Assembly (NCBI GenBank): GCA_036365515.1
Contig: CM070873.1
Coordinates: 223,339,876 to 223,403,875, forward strand
Direction: 5' to 3'
From: Torymus aiolomorphi
Lineage: Eukaryota; Arthropoda; Insecta; Hymenoptera; Torymidae
Length of the DNA stretch: 64,000 nucleotides
Shown here: positions 41,986 to 54,981 of the stretch, in pieces
Layout of the letters: every line of letters starts with the position of its first letter
How positions within the stretch are numbered: position 1 is the stretch's first letter
Translations under genes and position numbers: made by a program
Notes under the pieces: generated by a model
Database searches by the model: none
What the model saw: the letters and a program-made list of their open reading frames with translations, nothing else
What the model was told of the DNA's origin: nothing

Positions 41986-42067
<82 letters not shown>
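41986..42067. repeat. 82-bp (AG)n microsatellite
   Basis: A nearly pure AG/GA tract lies at the truncated 5' side of the LINE fragment. Together with 40551-40840 it brackets the insertion. Confidence 0.9.
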
Positions 42068-42072
<5 letters not shown>

Positions 42073-43754
42073 GGCCCGAGCTGCAGCGCGTGTGCTAGTG
42101 GAGAAAAAAAGGCGCGATCGCTCGAGCGAGCGCGAGAGTACGAGTGTATATGTGTGTATATATATGTACGTGTGCGTGCGCGCGTACAGCGTAGAAACGG
42201 AAGTGCCGGGGAAATATTATTACGCGTGCGTCTAGGTCGAGCGCTGGTGAAGTGAAGGAGGAGGAGGAGTGCGAGGCTACAATGGAGGAGCAAGAAAGGA
42301 GCGGAATGCGTCACTTTTTCCGCGCTGCACCGTTGCAGTCGCCTCTGGGCGACGCTATACTCGCGAGTGCGTTTTATACCCTTAATTAATTAATTTTCCC
42401 TACTGCGCCAAGGCTTTTCCCGCGAGTGGCACGCGAGTATTCGCATAGTCTGAGTGCGACCACTTGTCACTGCTATATTTCATTCGTGATAAAACCAAGC
42501 CGTTCCGCCGTTAATTTAAAACAGGATATACGTAAAAATCTCGCAGAGCCGCGTTAAAGCTGTCACTCGAGTTACATACATAAACGTATAAAAAAAAAGC
42601 GAATAATACATCATCATCGAACAAAAACAGGTGGTTTCGGACGAAAAAAAAAACATCCAACGACACGCGGCATTAGAAAATCTAATAAGCCGCCCATTGA
42701 CAAGCGCACAGTAGCTCTTACACACACACAATGATCAAATACAGCATCGTCATCGATCTCTCATAACCTATCGCAGCTTACGCGCGTGCAGCGTGCGCGC
42801 GATGACAATCGAAAACGTATATATAATCGCGCGTTACGTCGCGGAGCAGCATTGGAGGCCGCGCGCAGTGCAATCACCCCGGCGCGAAAAAAAGAGAAGC
42901 CGAGAGAGTCCGTGACCGAAGGAGAGCGCGCGCGCGCGCGGTTTTTCGCGACGTGTCTTCTCGACTCTCGACGCAAAGAGAGCGAAAGCCGAGAGGAGAT
43001 TCTTATACTTACCTCGACGTTCCTCAGCTGTATGGCGCACGAGTATAGAGAGAAGCGCCTGCGCGAGTATAGTATTCGCGCGGGGTGGAGTGTGTTTACT
43101 TTTGGCCTATAGCTGCATGCAGTGTGGAGGAAATGTCTAGGCATTATTATATAGCTTATATTTGTTATTAGAATGATGCTCGTACTTACTTTATAAATAT
43201 TGAGAAAATATCAATATATCTATATAGGAGAGGATAGTATAGTAAACGAGAAATTAATCAGTATAATACTATATTTTCGTAGGGAATAAGTATAAATGTA
43301 AACAATAAATCTTCAAACAAGTAGAAATCCCCGTAACAAGACATTCCACGGGCGTCTATATACACAAGGTATATCAATGCAGGAAAAGCATCCCCGGGGG
43401 CTTGAGCATACACACACCCGCAGCATTTCTCGTACATCACGCCGGGCGCAAAGTGTCGCCCGTGTACTTATACGTGTGTACTCTGGGTGGCACATCCGGC
43501 TCTCTCGTGCACCGCCGCCGGCGAGAGATACTTGACGCGCGCGACATTAGCAGCGAGAGAGAGGGCCGCAGGGTAATAAGGGGGAGGCTTCCTGTGTGGC
43601 TCGGACACGACTCGCGATCCTCTTCCTGGTGTCCCTCTCGTGTATAGTGTCCGCCTCACGTGCCACCCTGGACGACGCGATTGGAGAGAGAGAGAGCTGC
43701 TTTTCGTTTTGCTCGTCGTAGATGAGAGAGCCGCTGCACAGCTGATCAATCGTG

Positions 43755-43761
<7 letters not shown>

Positions 43762-43829
<68 letters not shown>
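43762..43829. repeat. (CA)n microsatellite
   Basis: About 34 uninterrupted CA dinucleotides are preceded by TGTATATATA. Alternating purine-pyrimidine tracts of this length can adopt Z-DNA. Confidence 0.95.
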
Positions 43830-43831
<2 letters not shown>

Positions 43832-46800
43832 GTCTTGCAATTTTCATTAAACTCGCGGCTAATTAATTGCCCGCGCAGCAGTTGTATTGTGTTTCGGTAT
43901 TGAACGGTATATATGTTGCTGGTATTTATAAATAAATTCTGAAGATAACGGGAGAGCCCTGCGCGGAAAATCGAATGTCATGTAATGCACTCGGATAATA
44001 GAACGAAGCGGCTCTCATCGGTGCAAAAGGCCTATATACTGCACACACACACACACACGTCAAAACAGCCGTAAAATTCCCTGAACTTAATAACTCATCG
44101 GGCAGAGATAGAAGAAAAAAAGAAACTGGCACGTATAGGATATCTGCGGCATGGCGGCGGTGGCTAATACCCGGGAGTGTGGCTTATATACAGCTCGTGC
44201 ATTGTGTGCACCGCCATATATCCTCTCGCTCGCTCACGCGCGCGCGGGAAGCCCCGTGGCCGCGAGAGATTTATCTCTCGTCATTACTTCAATTAGTATC
44301 ACTAGACGCGAGAGAGGCGCGCGCTTTTTTCATCCTCTCCTCCTCTTCATCCCCGGCTGCTGCTGCTGCTCTCTTGTAATTACGCGCTAAAAAATTAATT
44401 AATTAATTAACTCTCGCTCTCCCGGCTCCTCGAGGCTCCCATACAGCCGTGCATCGTGGCTCCCCCCTTCTTCCGTGTATTTTAATGAAGGAATACATTT
44501 AATTGAAAGCTCAGAGTCCCGGCGATCCGTGTACTCCATTAGGGCCATCCGCTCGCGTGCGCACCTATATATCTGCACCGTGTACCTAGCTCGGTCTCTC
44601 CCTCACACCGTTATTCGCGACTTTTTCACAAGCTTCTCTCTCGCCGTCCCGCGCTAAGTGAAAAATGAGACGCGGAGAGAGTCGAATGATGCCCGGGCAT
44701 TAAGCTAATGACGGGGGAGACGCGCCGAACGATATTTTCATATGGACGCGCGGGGAGAGGAATGTGTATGTATAACGAGGAATGATACGCGCGGTCGCGG
44801 GGCTGTGTAATTTGTGCCCGCTCGGGGTAAATGTTTGAATTGCCCGAGAGCGCGCATTGTTCCTTTATTGCACCATGCAGGAGGGGTATATTAGTCGAGA
44901 GTGACGGGTATCCGGAGTGACGGCGATTAGTCGCGAGGGCGTTTCGCTTTGGGGCGCGCATAGACGCGCCGCGGGTTTTCGTTATGTGGCGACTAATGAC
45001 CGTTTCCGGCGCACCTGTTGTGGGATGCGTTGTGGGAAATCCGGCGCTTCCTTCTTCGATTGTTTAGGGTATGTATATACAACATAACCGGGCGGTCGGA
45101 GGGAATTTTCATTTTTCATTTTGAAATTTCGTTAGAATTATTATATGTACGATACGGAAAAGTCGGTAGTTTATATTATACGTGTGGGGGTATGCAGGAG
45201 CGCTTAAGTGAGCTGTAACCCAAATAAATAAGCAACGAGGAGCATCGATCTTCGGGCCGCGGCGCGACGCTGCGGCATGTATCTTAATTTAATGCATCTC
45301 TGGAATTCTTCAGGAGATTTCCCAGCACGCGCTAGGAGCAAATCCCAATACATGAAAATCCGATTAACGGTACAACCCGCCGCCGCCACCGCCGCCGCTA
45401 AAGTATACCTAAAATATACGGTTTCGTGCATTTTTCACGCAGCATGCATCTAAGTACACATATACGCGGCGCGCGTGTCCCACTTAAAAATGGACATTTA
45501 CAAATGTAAAGTGCTGCACACGCGCGCTGCGCTACAACACACCGGATAATTTCATGTGGAATGATTGTTTTCTATCCCGCACGGCTAATTCATCTACTTG
45601 TATACATACATACGTATATATAAGGCTGATCTTTCTTGTAGCGACCTTTAGCACCATACCACTGCCGTGCATTCTCGCGGTATCTCGCGCTTGTAGCCGT
45701 TCCGCGCCATGACTTTTCGAGAGCCCGAATGCGGGGGAAAGAGAGGCGAGAGAGGAGTGTAGGTAGCGGGGAGAGTTCAAAAAGAAAAGGAAAAGCAGAG
45801 TCGCGGAGCAGCGGATAATGAATAGAACTCGCGGGACGGAAAAAGGGAGCGAGACACGAGAGCGGCTGCGCGAGAGATGGATAAGGGATGCTCTATAGCG
45901 CGCAGGCAGTGCTGTAAAAATGAAGACCGACGAGAAGAGGAGGAGGAGGAGAAGAGAAGGGGGAGAAATGTAGGGTGAGAAAGAAGCGGTTATGGAGGCT
46001 GAAGTGCTAATTTGAGAGCCTTGTACGAAGCCCGGAGTGTGATGTGCGCGCGTGGTTAGAAGTAGAGTATTAGGTGCTCGCGAAGCGCGGCTGAAGAGTG
46101 CATTGATGAATCACTGTTGGCGCAGCGAGACGAGATACTGCGGCTAATTATTGTACTCGAGATGAACGGCGAGAATTTTCTATATAGCGACGAAAATAAA
46201 TTGCCCCCGAGAGAACTAGTTTAGAACTGCAACGATTGTAAAAAGGATATACGCGAGAGTTTTATATTTATTGCCGTAAAAAAGCGACGACCGAGCTCCA
46301 TTTTTTTTTTTTCGGGCGCTTCGTACTCGGTACTATTAAGGTATTATACTAATCGGATTTCCAAGCTGGAATAATCGATACGGGCAATAAAATTAATTTA
46401 CTCAATTACGATTCAATGGTTCCAGTGAGTCGCGAAATGAAAAACCAAAGAAAAAAAAAACGACAGATGCTCGTGTTACAGGTTCTATACCCTCGCGCTC
46501 GGTGTTCGCGTTTAAAAAAAAAAAGCTCATTACTTATACAAAATCGATTTCATTATACGCGCACGCGTGCGTGCGTGCGTGCGTGCTTTTTGTCCGGCCC
46601 TCCGTTAAACGCTCGCGCACCTCGCATTAATACACGCGCGCGCGCGCGCCTTTAATCCTATATAAACCGCCAATCATCATAATCGCGAAGCGTAATTCAA
46701 TTACGTGCCTTATACGCGCCACGGCCACGCAAAAAGCTCGCGCTTACACCGAAAAAATGTATGGACGTGCGCACGCGATTCAATATATATATCTATGGGA

Positions 46801-47611
46801 AAAAGCTGGAGGCAATCACTACGACTCGCGCACGCGCGACAGAGAGAGAGAGAGAAAAGGACGTCGAAAATGAAGACGGAACTTGCGCACAAGAAGCTCT
46901 CGCGCATTCCTGACGGCGAGTTTCCCATCTCGGTCATCGTGCAGCTCTGTCCCTCTCTCTCTCACGCGTGCGCGCCTCGTTATATGCGCTCGCGGGCGCT
47001 AGCCGTCGAGCTACCGAGAACTACTACCTCACGGGCTTACCTTCCGCTTCGTATATATAATGTATATATATACAGAGTCTACGATGCGTATGAATGTAGC
47101 GCGCCCACGAGAGGTAGGTATAGGCGACGAGACGCAAGTGTCACCGCACGGGGGGAGATCGCCGGATCGAGATAGCGCCGCGTGCACGACGAAAGAGATT
47201 CCTCGGCGAGATCTCGCGCGCTCGGTGAATGAGATTGTGACAGTTATTAGGTGACACGCTCATTTGTAAAGTACCCCTCATGCGCTGCGGCTCGTATAAT
47301 GCCGCTTGGCTTTGTTTTTTCGTGTGAAAGTGTACGATATCTTAATAATGGAGGCTGCCGTGATGTTTTCTATGTTTATATATAGAGAATGAAAAGAAAA
47401 GACCTCGGGAATATTGATTTATTTAGATTGTCGCGAGTATGCGCGCAGCCTATAAGCGGACGTGCGCGCGACAAAAATCTTATACTCCCTCGCCTATGCA
47501 AACACGCGTGTCTGAGGACGAAAGAAAACAGGAAAAATCGAAAATCCGTTCCTATACACTCGAAGACGCTCCTACAGCGGCCACGACAGCACTCTATTCC
47601 CTCCGAAAAAT

Positions 47612-47612
47612 C

Positions 47613-47699
<87 letters not shown>
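47612..47699. repeat. (CT)n microsatellite
   Basis: An 88-bp CT tract is interrupted once by an extra T (CTTTCT near 47631). Its reverse strand is the same GA-type repeat seen at 40551 and 41986, but no retroelement adjoins it. Confidence 0.95.
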
Positions 47700-47702
<3 letters not shown>

Positions 47703-50700
47703 CTTACATATACCCACGCTGAGCAAACTGAACGGCCGCGCGCGCTGGCCAAACACAGCGCGAGTATAAGTAGTATAGGTGCATTTTCGAGAATGGCTTT
47801 CCGAAGGGCGTGAGCCGCCGACGATGTGTAAACAAGCCGCTGGCGCGTCGGCGATACATACTCCCACGTGGGTAGACGCTCGGTCTTATCGTCGGTATTA
47901 TGGTCGCGCGCGCGCCAGCGGCATTATCATTGTAATTTCGTGCTTACGCCGGCGCGTGCGCGCTCTAAACAGTGCTGACATTGCACCGCGGAGCGACTAT
48001 CTCCGGAATCTCTCTCTCTATATCGCGGGACGTTCGATTTAACGCGACGCCGTGTGCGCAGCGGCTTTGTTTTTCTCGGCAAATGCGTGTGCGCACGATA
48101 TTAGAGCCGCGGTGCTTGCGTCTGTATGCCTCTTCTTTCTCTCTCGGTTTATGGCCGTCGATTAAAGTGCTGATTTCAAGTTCGATTTTCCGGACATTAT
48201 TTTGAAAAGGATTTTTCCTTACGTCATGCGGTAAATTTTGCAAAATATTTATTATATCCGTTGGAAAAAGAACGAAATGTGCGCTCTCAACGTTACATAC
48301 ACTGTATATATAGGTACCTCGTGGTTTCCGCACGTCCCGGATAATATTTCCATAAAGGCAAAATTTACAGCGCTATAACGAAAGAGGGAGAGCGTGCACG
48401 CGCTCGCGCTCTATTGAATAATCCCCTAAACTCGAGCACGCGAGACCGTAAAGCGTAATCTGAAATTTTACGAGTGACGTAAAACTGACCAGCGCTCTCT
48501 TCTTCCGAGATGCGCGCGGAAAGGCGTGCGCGCTCTTTTGCATAATAATTAATCAACGTAGTCCGACAATCTCGCGTGCAGGCGGCCTAGCCAGCTGACT
48601 GCAAAAGTAGGCGGCAAGGAGCCGGGATTTACCGCGAGCGTGTATTTCCGCAACATTTTAATATGTAAACATGGTATTTTTATTATATGTAGTAATTGTA
48701 GTCATTAAAATATCAATTTTATTTTATATAAATAGGGGTATACATATTAGAATTCCAATATATATTCAAAATTTATTCTCGATTGCATCATGATTTATTA
48801 AAATTAGCTCTATAAACAATCAACACATCGAAAGTGATCTTCATACAATGTTTCAACGTATACAGCCTTTTTAATCACGCCGAGAAACCCATTATTAGCC
48901 TTATCCCAACATCTCAATTTAACAAGACTTCGATTACCGAATCCCCTAAACAATGAAATTAAAAAAAACACACAGTATAATCATCTCATTTCCGCCGGCC
49001 GTTTCAATTAACATTTTTCCCGCCGCTCTATACGTCCAAAACACCAAAGAAAAAAAACAAAAGAGAGCCCTCGAAAACCACCTGCCACGCGAAATCTGCA
49101 AGCTCGCGTGGCGATCAATCTTGCCCTCTCTCGAGAGGGAATTCGTTTAAGACCGGGGGCATAATAATCGATGGCGCTTAATAGAGCGCGCAGATCTCTC
49201 GAAGAGCTTTAATTATCGCGATCGCGCGCGCTGCCCTCCCCGATCCCATTACTCACTCTTCGACGCTCGAGACGAGCGTCTTCTCTCCCTCTTTTATATC
49301 TCTCATCGCGCGCGCACCGACGACGTCTCCTCGTGCTCGCTTTTTACACGCCCGCTTTTTATAATACGCAGAACTTCTATAATCCGCGATGGTAATATAA
49401 ACGTCAGGTGGCTGCTGCCCTGCCGATTGCTGCTTTTCGCGCAGAGAGCCGCGAGTGTGTGATTATTGCCCAGGGAGAGAGAGAGAGATCGGGTATGGAG
49501 ATCGACTGATTTATTGTAATTGATTCGTTTGGGCCGGGTTGGAGAAATAGAGAGAAGGGTTGAGCGTGGTGGGCTAGTTTTGGACTCTGATGCTGCGAGA
49601 TGAAGCACTCTTCGTTTAGAACTTCGACTTCGTGTATTTGCATTGTTGAGATCGGGAGGGGCTGCGAGCCGTAATTATCGGCATAAATCTTCCCTTACAA
49701 CTGCATCTAAATAGCGTGTTTGCTTATCTCTCGTCGGAAGGAATAATAACGCTTCGCACTGAATTACCCAAATAGAAAAGGTTGAAAATATAAGAACGAA
49801 GGAGTTTTAATTAACCGCGTGCAAATAAAAACTCACGCTAGGTCCGGTCGCGAATTCAAGTCAGAAACTTCATACTATAGTATATATCTTACTTAAAAGG
49901 TGCGTATATACACACACATAACGCGGTTACACATGAGGGCAAGTGCACGTATAATAGAAAAGCCGAGTTGTCATCGAGTGGCCGTTATGCATGCGCTCGC
50001 GCCTCGGCAAACACAGAAAGGATGCACACTTTTCGGAGCTGGGAGGAATGCCGCGCTCGCGCGCTATAGGAAAGGAGGCGAGATAAAGAACGCTGCAGCC
50101 GTGCGCCTGTGTGTACAAGAATTCTCTACGGGTGGAATTCCCGCTTTCCGGGGCCAACTCTCTTTCTCTATTCATATTCCGCGCTGCACCTACGCGCGCA
50201 GCGAAGAAAAATCGGTCGCGCCTTGGATTACTTTTGTCCGCCGTACTGACTGTCCGCGCGCACCCGCTCGCGAGAAGTAACGTTATTTCGTTTTCACTCG
50301 GTTTTTCGAAATTCCGTGGGAGGCGCGAATGAGTCGAAAAATTCTTCGTTTTTTCGAAATTTCTTCACGAGTGATGATCCGTTATAGAGTGAAGTTTGAA
50401 GTCAAACTACACGATAAAAAAAAAAAATACGGGAAGAATTGTGTCCCTAGAATGGAAAATCAAATTATTGAAATTAGTGCAGTATCCTGCATTTACGTTT
50501 CGTACTTCAAAATGTGTCTAATTATAATGTTCTTTTGTGTTACAGGTGAGTTACCAGAGTCAACATTCTACCAAACTTCTTGGTCAGTTGGTCACGTGAG
50601 TTATACTCGGCGTAGTAAAATACTTAAGTTATTCCTGGGTTCTCAAAACCGGTTTTAGTTTACATAATCGTATAGGTATATCTGGATATATCAAAAAATC

Positions 50701-53700
50701 TTGTTTATCAGTTATTTTCATGATACTTTAAAATCTAAATTATACTAAAACGCGGAAACACGAGCGAATCAAAAACCCATAAAGACATAATCAACCGAGT
50801 GGATACTATCATATAAAGGATGTATAATTGAAAATTTTGACTCGCATATTACGCGTCGCAATAAAACAATCACTTAAGCATATTATTTCCAGCGTGTGCT
50901 GCTGTACAATTCCAAAAAGTTGTACTAAAACAGCGCAGACGGAGCTAAAATTGTACTTTAATAATAAGCCTCCTCGCTTCGGAAATCCTCGACTCATGCT
51001 GCCTTTTTGTCTCGTAAAATATAAACACTACTCGGCGCAGACAACTAGCGTACATTCGCTTAAAGCCTCACGACGATGCCTTCGAAAAACAATTCGCTTA
51101 TATCCATGCTCGCGCCGCTAAAAGCCGCGACTTAAGGCTACTTCTTTCAACCTGCGAGCTAAAATTAATATTTAAGCAGAGCGCGGGGTTTTCCGAAAGG
51201 CCGTAAAAACGCGGTATAAAGTTAGAAATTTAAATTTACAAAAGACAGAAGAGGAAGACAGACTGGACATTCGTAGAAACCATCGTCCCGCGCGTCGGCC
51301 CTTTTATTGACAATCAAAGAAAAATAATGCCCCTCGAGAGGCAATGAAACGAGATATCCCCCTTCTCTCGCAAAAATGACGAATCCTCGTAAACCAGCAA
51401 CAGCAGCGGGGTATACCTACCCGTAATGACTCTGTGCGGCGGGCTATCGAGACACTTCTCGGAATCGCGCAGCGGCGGCCTATTAAGAAAAAAGAAAGAA
51501 AAGGACGGCCGGAAAATTATGTAGCGCAGGTGAGAGATACACACAGCGCACTCTCTCGCTCACTCGCGCGAACGAACAAAGAGAGGATAGAGAGGGAGAG
51601 AAGGGACGAGAAACATCCTCGCGGGCCCTTCTCGCGAGAGAGATAAAGCCGCGAGATACACGCAGGGGCTGCTGCTGCTGCCTGCCTGCCTGCTACCTTG
51701 AAGTTACGGGCCGGAATTATGTACGCGGTAATAATATCGAGTTAATTGTATGGTGGCGACGACGCGTCCCGAACTCTCTTCTCCTCGCCGAAGGTCCGAG
51801 TATATACAGCGAGCGAGCAGCGAGTATTTATCCCTTCGCGTTTCTGTGTCGTTTTTGCGCCCGAGCGAGCGCGCGCGCGTGTATATTACACGCAGCGTGT
51901 GGAGTGTTGCGCGCGCGCGCGCGTGTTATTATATTTTTGCAGGTATTAATGCCATCTCGCAGGGAGAGAGAGAGGAGATCTCGCTCGCTCGCACCACCGG
52001 ACGCCCTGCGCACGTGTAATTTAGCCGTGGGCTTTTTCATTGCTTTCAATAAAAGTTATTTTCGCGGTAAATTGTATAGAATGCAAATTACTCCCGCCGC
52101 ACGATGTAACAGTTTCATTATAACGTTAAATGTTTATTATTATCGGCGAATGCTCGCATGTGCGCGCGTTTATATATCGGGCGCGTGTGCGCGTTTGATA
52201 ATGAAATTTAGCCGGCGAAAATAAGAGTAGAACGCGGTGTATTCAATTTTCGCGCGATAAAGATGTCCGTCATCTCTCGGCGCATAAGCGATAAGAGCGA
52301 TTATTATTACCCCGCCTGGGAGAAATTTCAATTTCTCGACCGAAATTTCGCAAGGAATGTACACGTATAAGTGTGATACATGCATCGACCGATTCTTTGT
52401 GAAACTTCATTATATACCCGCCGATTTTTATCGTCGCGCAATTTTTCAACGGCGCGGCAACGTATATATATACACACGCAAAAACGAAAGCCGCGAGCCC
52501 GTAAATTATTATTCGCCTCTTTGCAGAGTCGCAAAAAAAGGACGACGATCGTGCGAGGGAGAAGGTACTGAAAGGGCCACGGCAGCGATCTATCGATCGA
52601 TCGATCAGGCCCGCGCTCATCGCCGTATATAATATTACGACGCTGCGGCAGCCTCCCGCTTGCACATAATCCACGTTATTACACGGCTCTCGCACGCGTC
52701 CGGAATAATAACAACCTCACTCGCGATCGATGGATCGCGCATAAAGGGACGTTTCAATCCACGGAGATATCTTTCCTCTCTGCCTCCGCCTCCGCGTTAT
52801 CTCGCATCTCTTCCGTGCGCTCACGCGCGCGCGCGCGCGCGCGAAAGCGAGAAAAAGGAAGCGCGGAAGTCTTATCTCTTCCTCGCCAGTGCGCAGGTGC
52901 CCGCCGAGATAAGGTTTATCTTTGCGCTCGCGGCGGGACAATAAATCGCCTTGTTTGTCGCGGGAAACACCTTTCGCGCGACGAGGGCCGGACAGCGCGT
53001 GGCGCGCATTATTATTTCGTCGCCGCGCTGCCACTATTAATACGTTTGATGCTATGCCTCCAAGTATACACGCGAAGAGGAGTCGTTTAATTATGCATTC
53101 CGGACGGGTTTCGCTCAAGGAAATCCTCTATTACGGGGGTAATCGCTACGGTGCCGCAGTTTTACGCTCACTATAGTTTATAGTTCATATTCGCGGCGTA
53201 ACGGCTAGTATAATTGGCTTTATCACGCGCGGGGAAAACTTACAGATTGCTTATCGGGTGATGCGTTCTCTCGTCTCGCTCGCTGACACATTTTTCAATT
53301 TATCCGCGCGAAAAGTGCCGCGTGGAAATAAATTGGAAACGTAATTAGTTTAGTCATCGCGTGAAAAGCGCGAATTTTTATGGACCTTTAGTCACTGTCG
53401 TGCATTTGAATTTACGAAGCGATTAATGGTCGAACGTGAAGTAAGCGAAAATTAATGTTGGCAGAAACCGAGTCAAGAACATCTTCTTATTCATAGAAAG
53501 ATTAAAAAAAAAGAAAAAAAAACAGAAACCCCGTCATTTGATAGCAGCATATTTGATTACAATTGCGCGAAAAATAGAATTTTAAAAGTAGTCATAACTC
53601 ACGAGGCCTAATTTAAAATGGTAATGATCTTGGCGAAGTGAAACTTGAGAAAAGCTGGGCAGGCAGGACGCGAACCTTTCAAGACGCACAGCCCTCGCGG

Positions 53701-54465
53701 GAGGAGAAAAAAGAAATATCTCCGCAGCTTTCGCGCAATCGCACAAAAGACAATTTGCGTACATTGTCCTGTGCAGCAGGGCGAATAGGCACAGAGAGCC
53801 CTTTAAAAAGCAAGACAAAGGCGCAGTCGCCTCACGACTGCCGCCGCGAATGAAAAACGCCCGCGATGGAAAAGCGCGCGCGCGCACACGAACAAAAAGC
53901 CCTTGCTCGCGCGGCGAGAAATAAAATAAAAGAAATGTAAGGAGCGCGAGAGAGAGGGAGAGAGTGAGAGAGTAGGTTCCTATAGGGCGGCCCGCGCGCA
54001 CCGACTGGGTAATGAAGTAGGGAGCTCCTAATTGGCACTTCCGCGTCGCGAGGGAGGGCGAGAGAGAGAGAGGAGCAAATAACGATTCAGAGACGTACGT
54101 GCGATACTAATGAGACCGGGACACGGAATCGCGACGACACACGCGCGCGCGCAGCGGCCGAACTGTGACCGGGCAGCAGCTAGCTCGCCTCTCGCTGCTG
54201 GCTGACTATAAATAGTAAAGACGACGACGACGCGACCTGTTGCCGTACCTATATATATACATACGCTCCGACTCCTGACGAGGATGATCGGCCGACAGCC
54301 GGAGAGGGATTCTTGGGAAATTGTTAGCGGTCTGCCGAGCGGGGATTAGTATCCCGTAGGAAAATTTCTGCATATGAGAAATTTCTTTATGAAGGAAAAT
54401 TTCACCCACATGAAGATTCTTCATTTTTGGACAACATACATTAATTATAATTTGCGATGCAGGTG

Positions 54466-54563
54466 CCCTGGTAGAAAATTAACCATAAGTTGGCCAGAAT
54501 ATGGCTACGCCATATGCTGGTTAAGCATATTCTGGCCAACTTATGGTTAATTTTCTACCAGGG
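54466..54563. mobile_element. 98-bp palindromic MITE
   Basis: The arm CCCTGGTAGAAAATTAACCA... (54466-54503, 38 bases) is repeated exactly in inverted orientation at 54526-54563, around a 22-base loop that itself contains ATATGGC/GCCATAT. A 2-bp TG on each side may be the target duplication. Perfect arms imply a recent insertion or structural conservation. The terminal motif TAATTTTCTACCAGGG recurs at about 54908-54923, so the family has at least one more end nearby. Confidence 0.85.
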
Positions 54564-54565
54564 TG

Positions 54566-54981
54566 ACTACATGGAGAAAAATAGTATAGGAAAAATTACC
54601 ATGTCTGATTGTAAATGTGGACAGACTCGAATTATCCTAAAAAATTGCCATCCTAAAAAAGTCCCTGGTATAAATGTTAACTAGAAGCTAGGTAGTTTTT
54701 AGTTAACTTTACGGCTAAAAACGAACATCGCTTGTATTTCATAATTATGTATGTACTAATCCGAAATAAATTATGGTATTTACACTTCATAAAATATATA
54801 TTTTAAGTAATATTAGTAGCACTTTTAGATGAATTATATTATTGTTGCATTCTGATTTTTACTAAAAATGATTCCATTTAATTAACACGTTAGCTATAAA
54901 ATATGGATAATTTTCTACCAGGGGTCTGTCTCACTTTTACGATCAGACATGGCAATTTTTACTATAACATTTTTCTCCGTA
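54566..54981. mobile_element. ~415-bp inverted-repeat element next to the palindromic MITE
   Basis: CATGGAGAAAAATAGTATAG... at 54570-54615 matches the inverted copy at 54936-54981, including ATGTCTGAT / ATCAGACAT, with several substitutions. Weaker similarity continues inward (GACAGAC...ATTATCC) and is interrupted on the right by the CCTGGTAGAAAA motif of the neighbouring MITE family. The interior is AT-rich without a supported ORF. It is probably an old non-autonomous DNA transposon. Confidence 0.65.

Larger units (their letters stand above)
42068..54465. other. Non-coding, presumed intron, part 4
   Basis: This region is mostly CpG-rich, with AT-rich gaps at about 43140-43340, 48650-48960 and 50370-50860. 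No exon is supported. Simple repeats include (CA)n at 43762-43829, (CA) at 44043-44058, GCGT repeats at about 46565-46586, (CG)n at about 46635-46648 and (CT)n at 47612-47699. A TTTTGTGTTACAG|GTGAGT string at about 50530-50551 puts an acceptor and a donor back to back and does not define an exon. Long open frames in this stretch are translations of the dinucleotide repeats. Confidence 0.45.

Noticed and set aside
43468..43840. CVCVCV and THTHTH frames
   Set aside because: They are translations of the (CA)n repeat at 43762-43829.
47376..47867. 163-codon reverse-strand frame with an ERERER core
   Set aside because: It is a translation of the (CT)n/(GA)n microsatellite at 47612-47699.
50530..50560. 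TTTTGTGTTACAGGTGAGT, an apparent acceptor and donor
   Set aside because: The two sites are immediately adjacent, leaving no exon. The surrounding open frame has no recognisable content.
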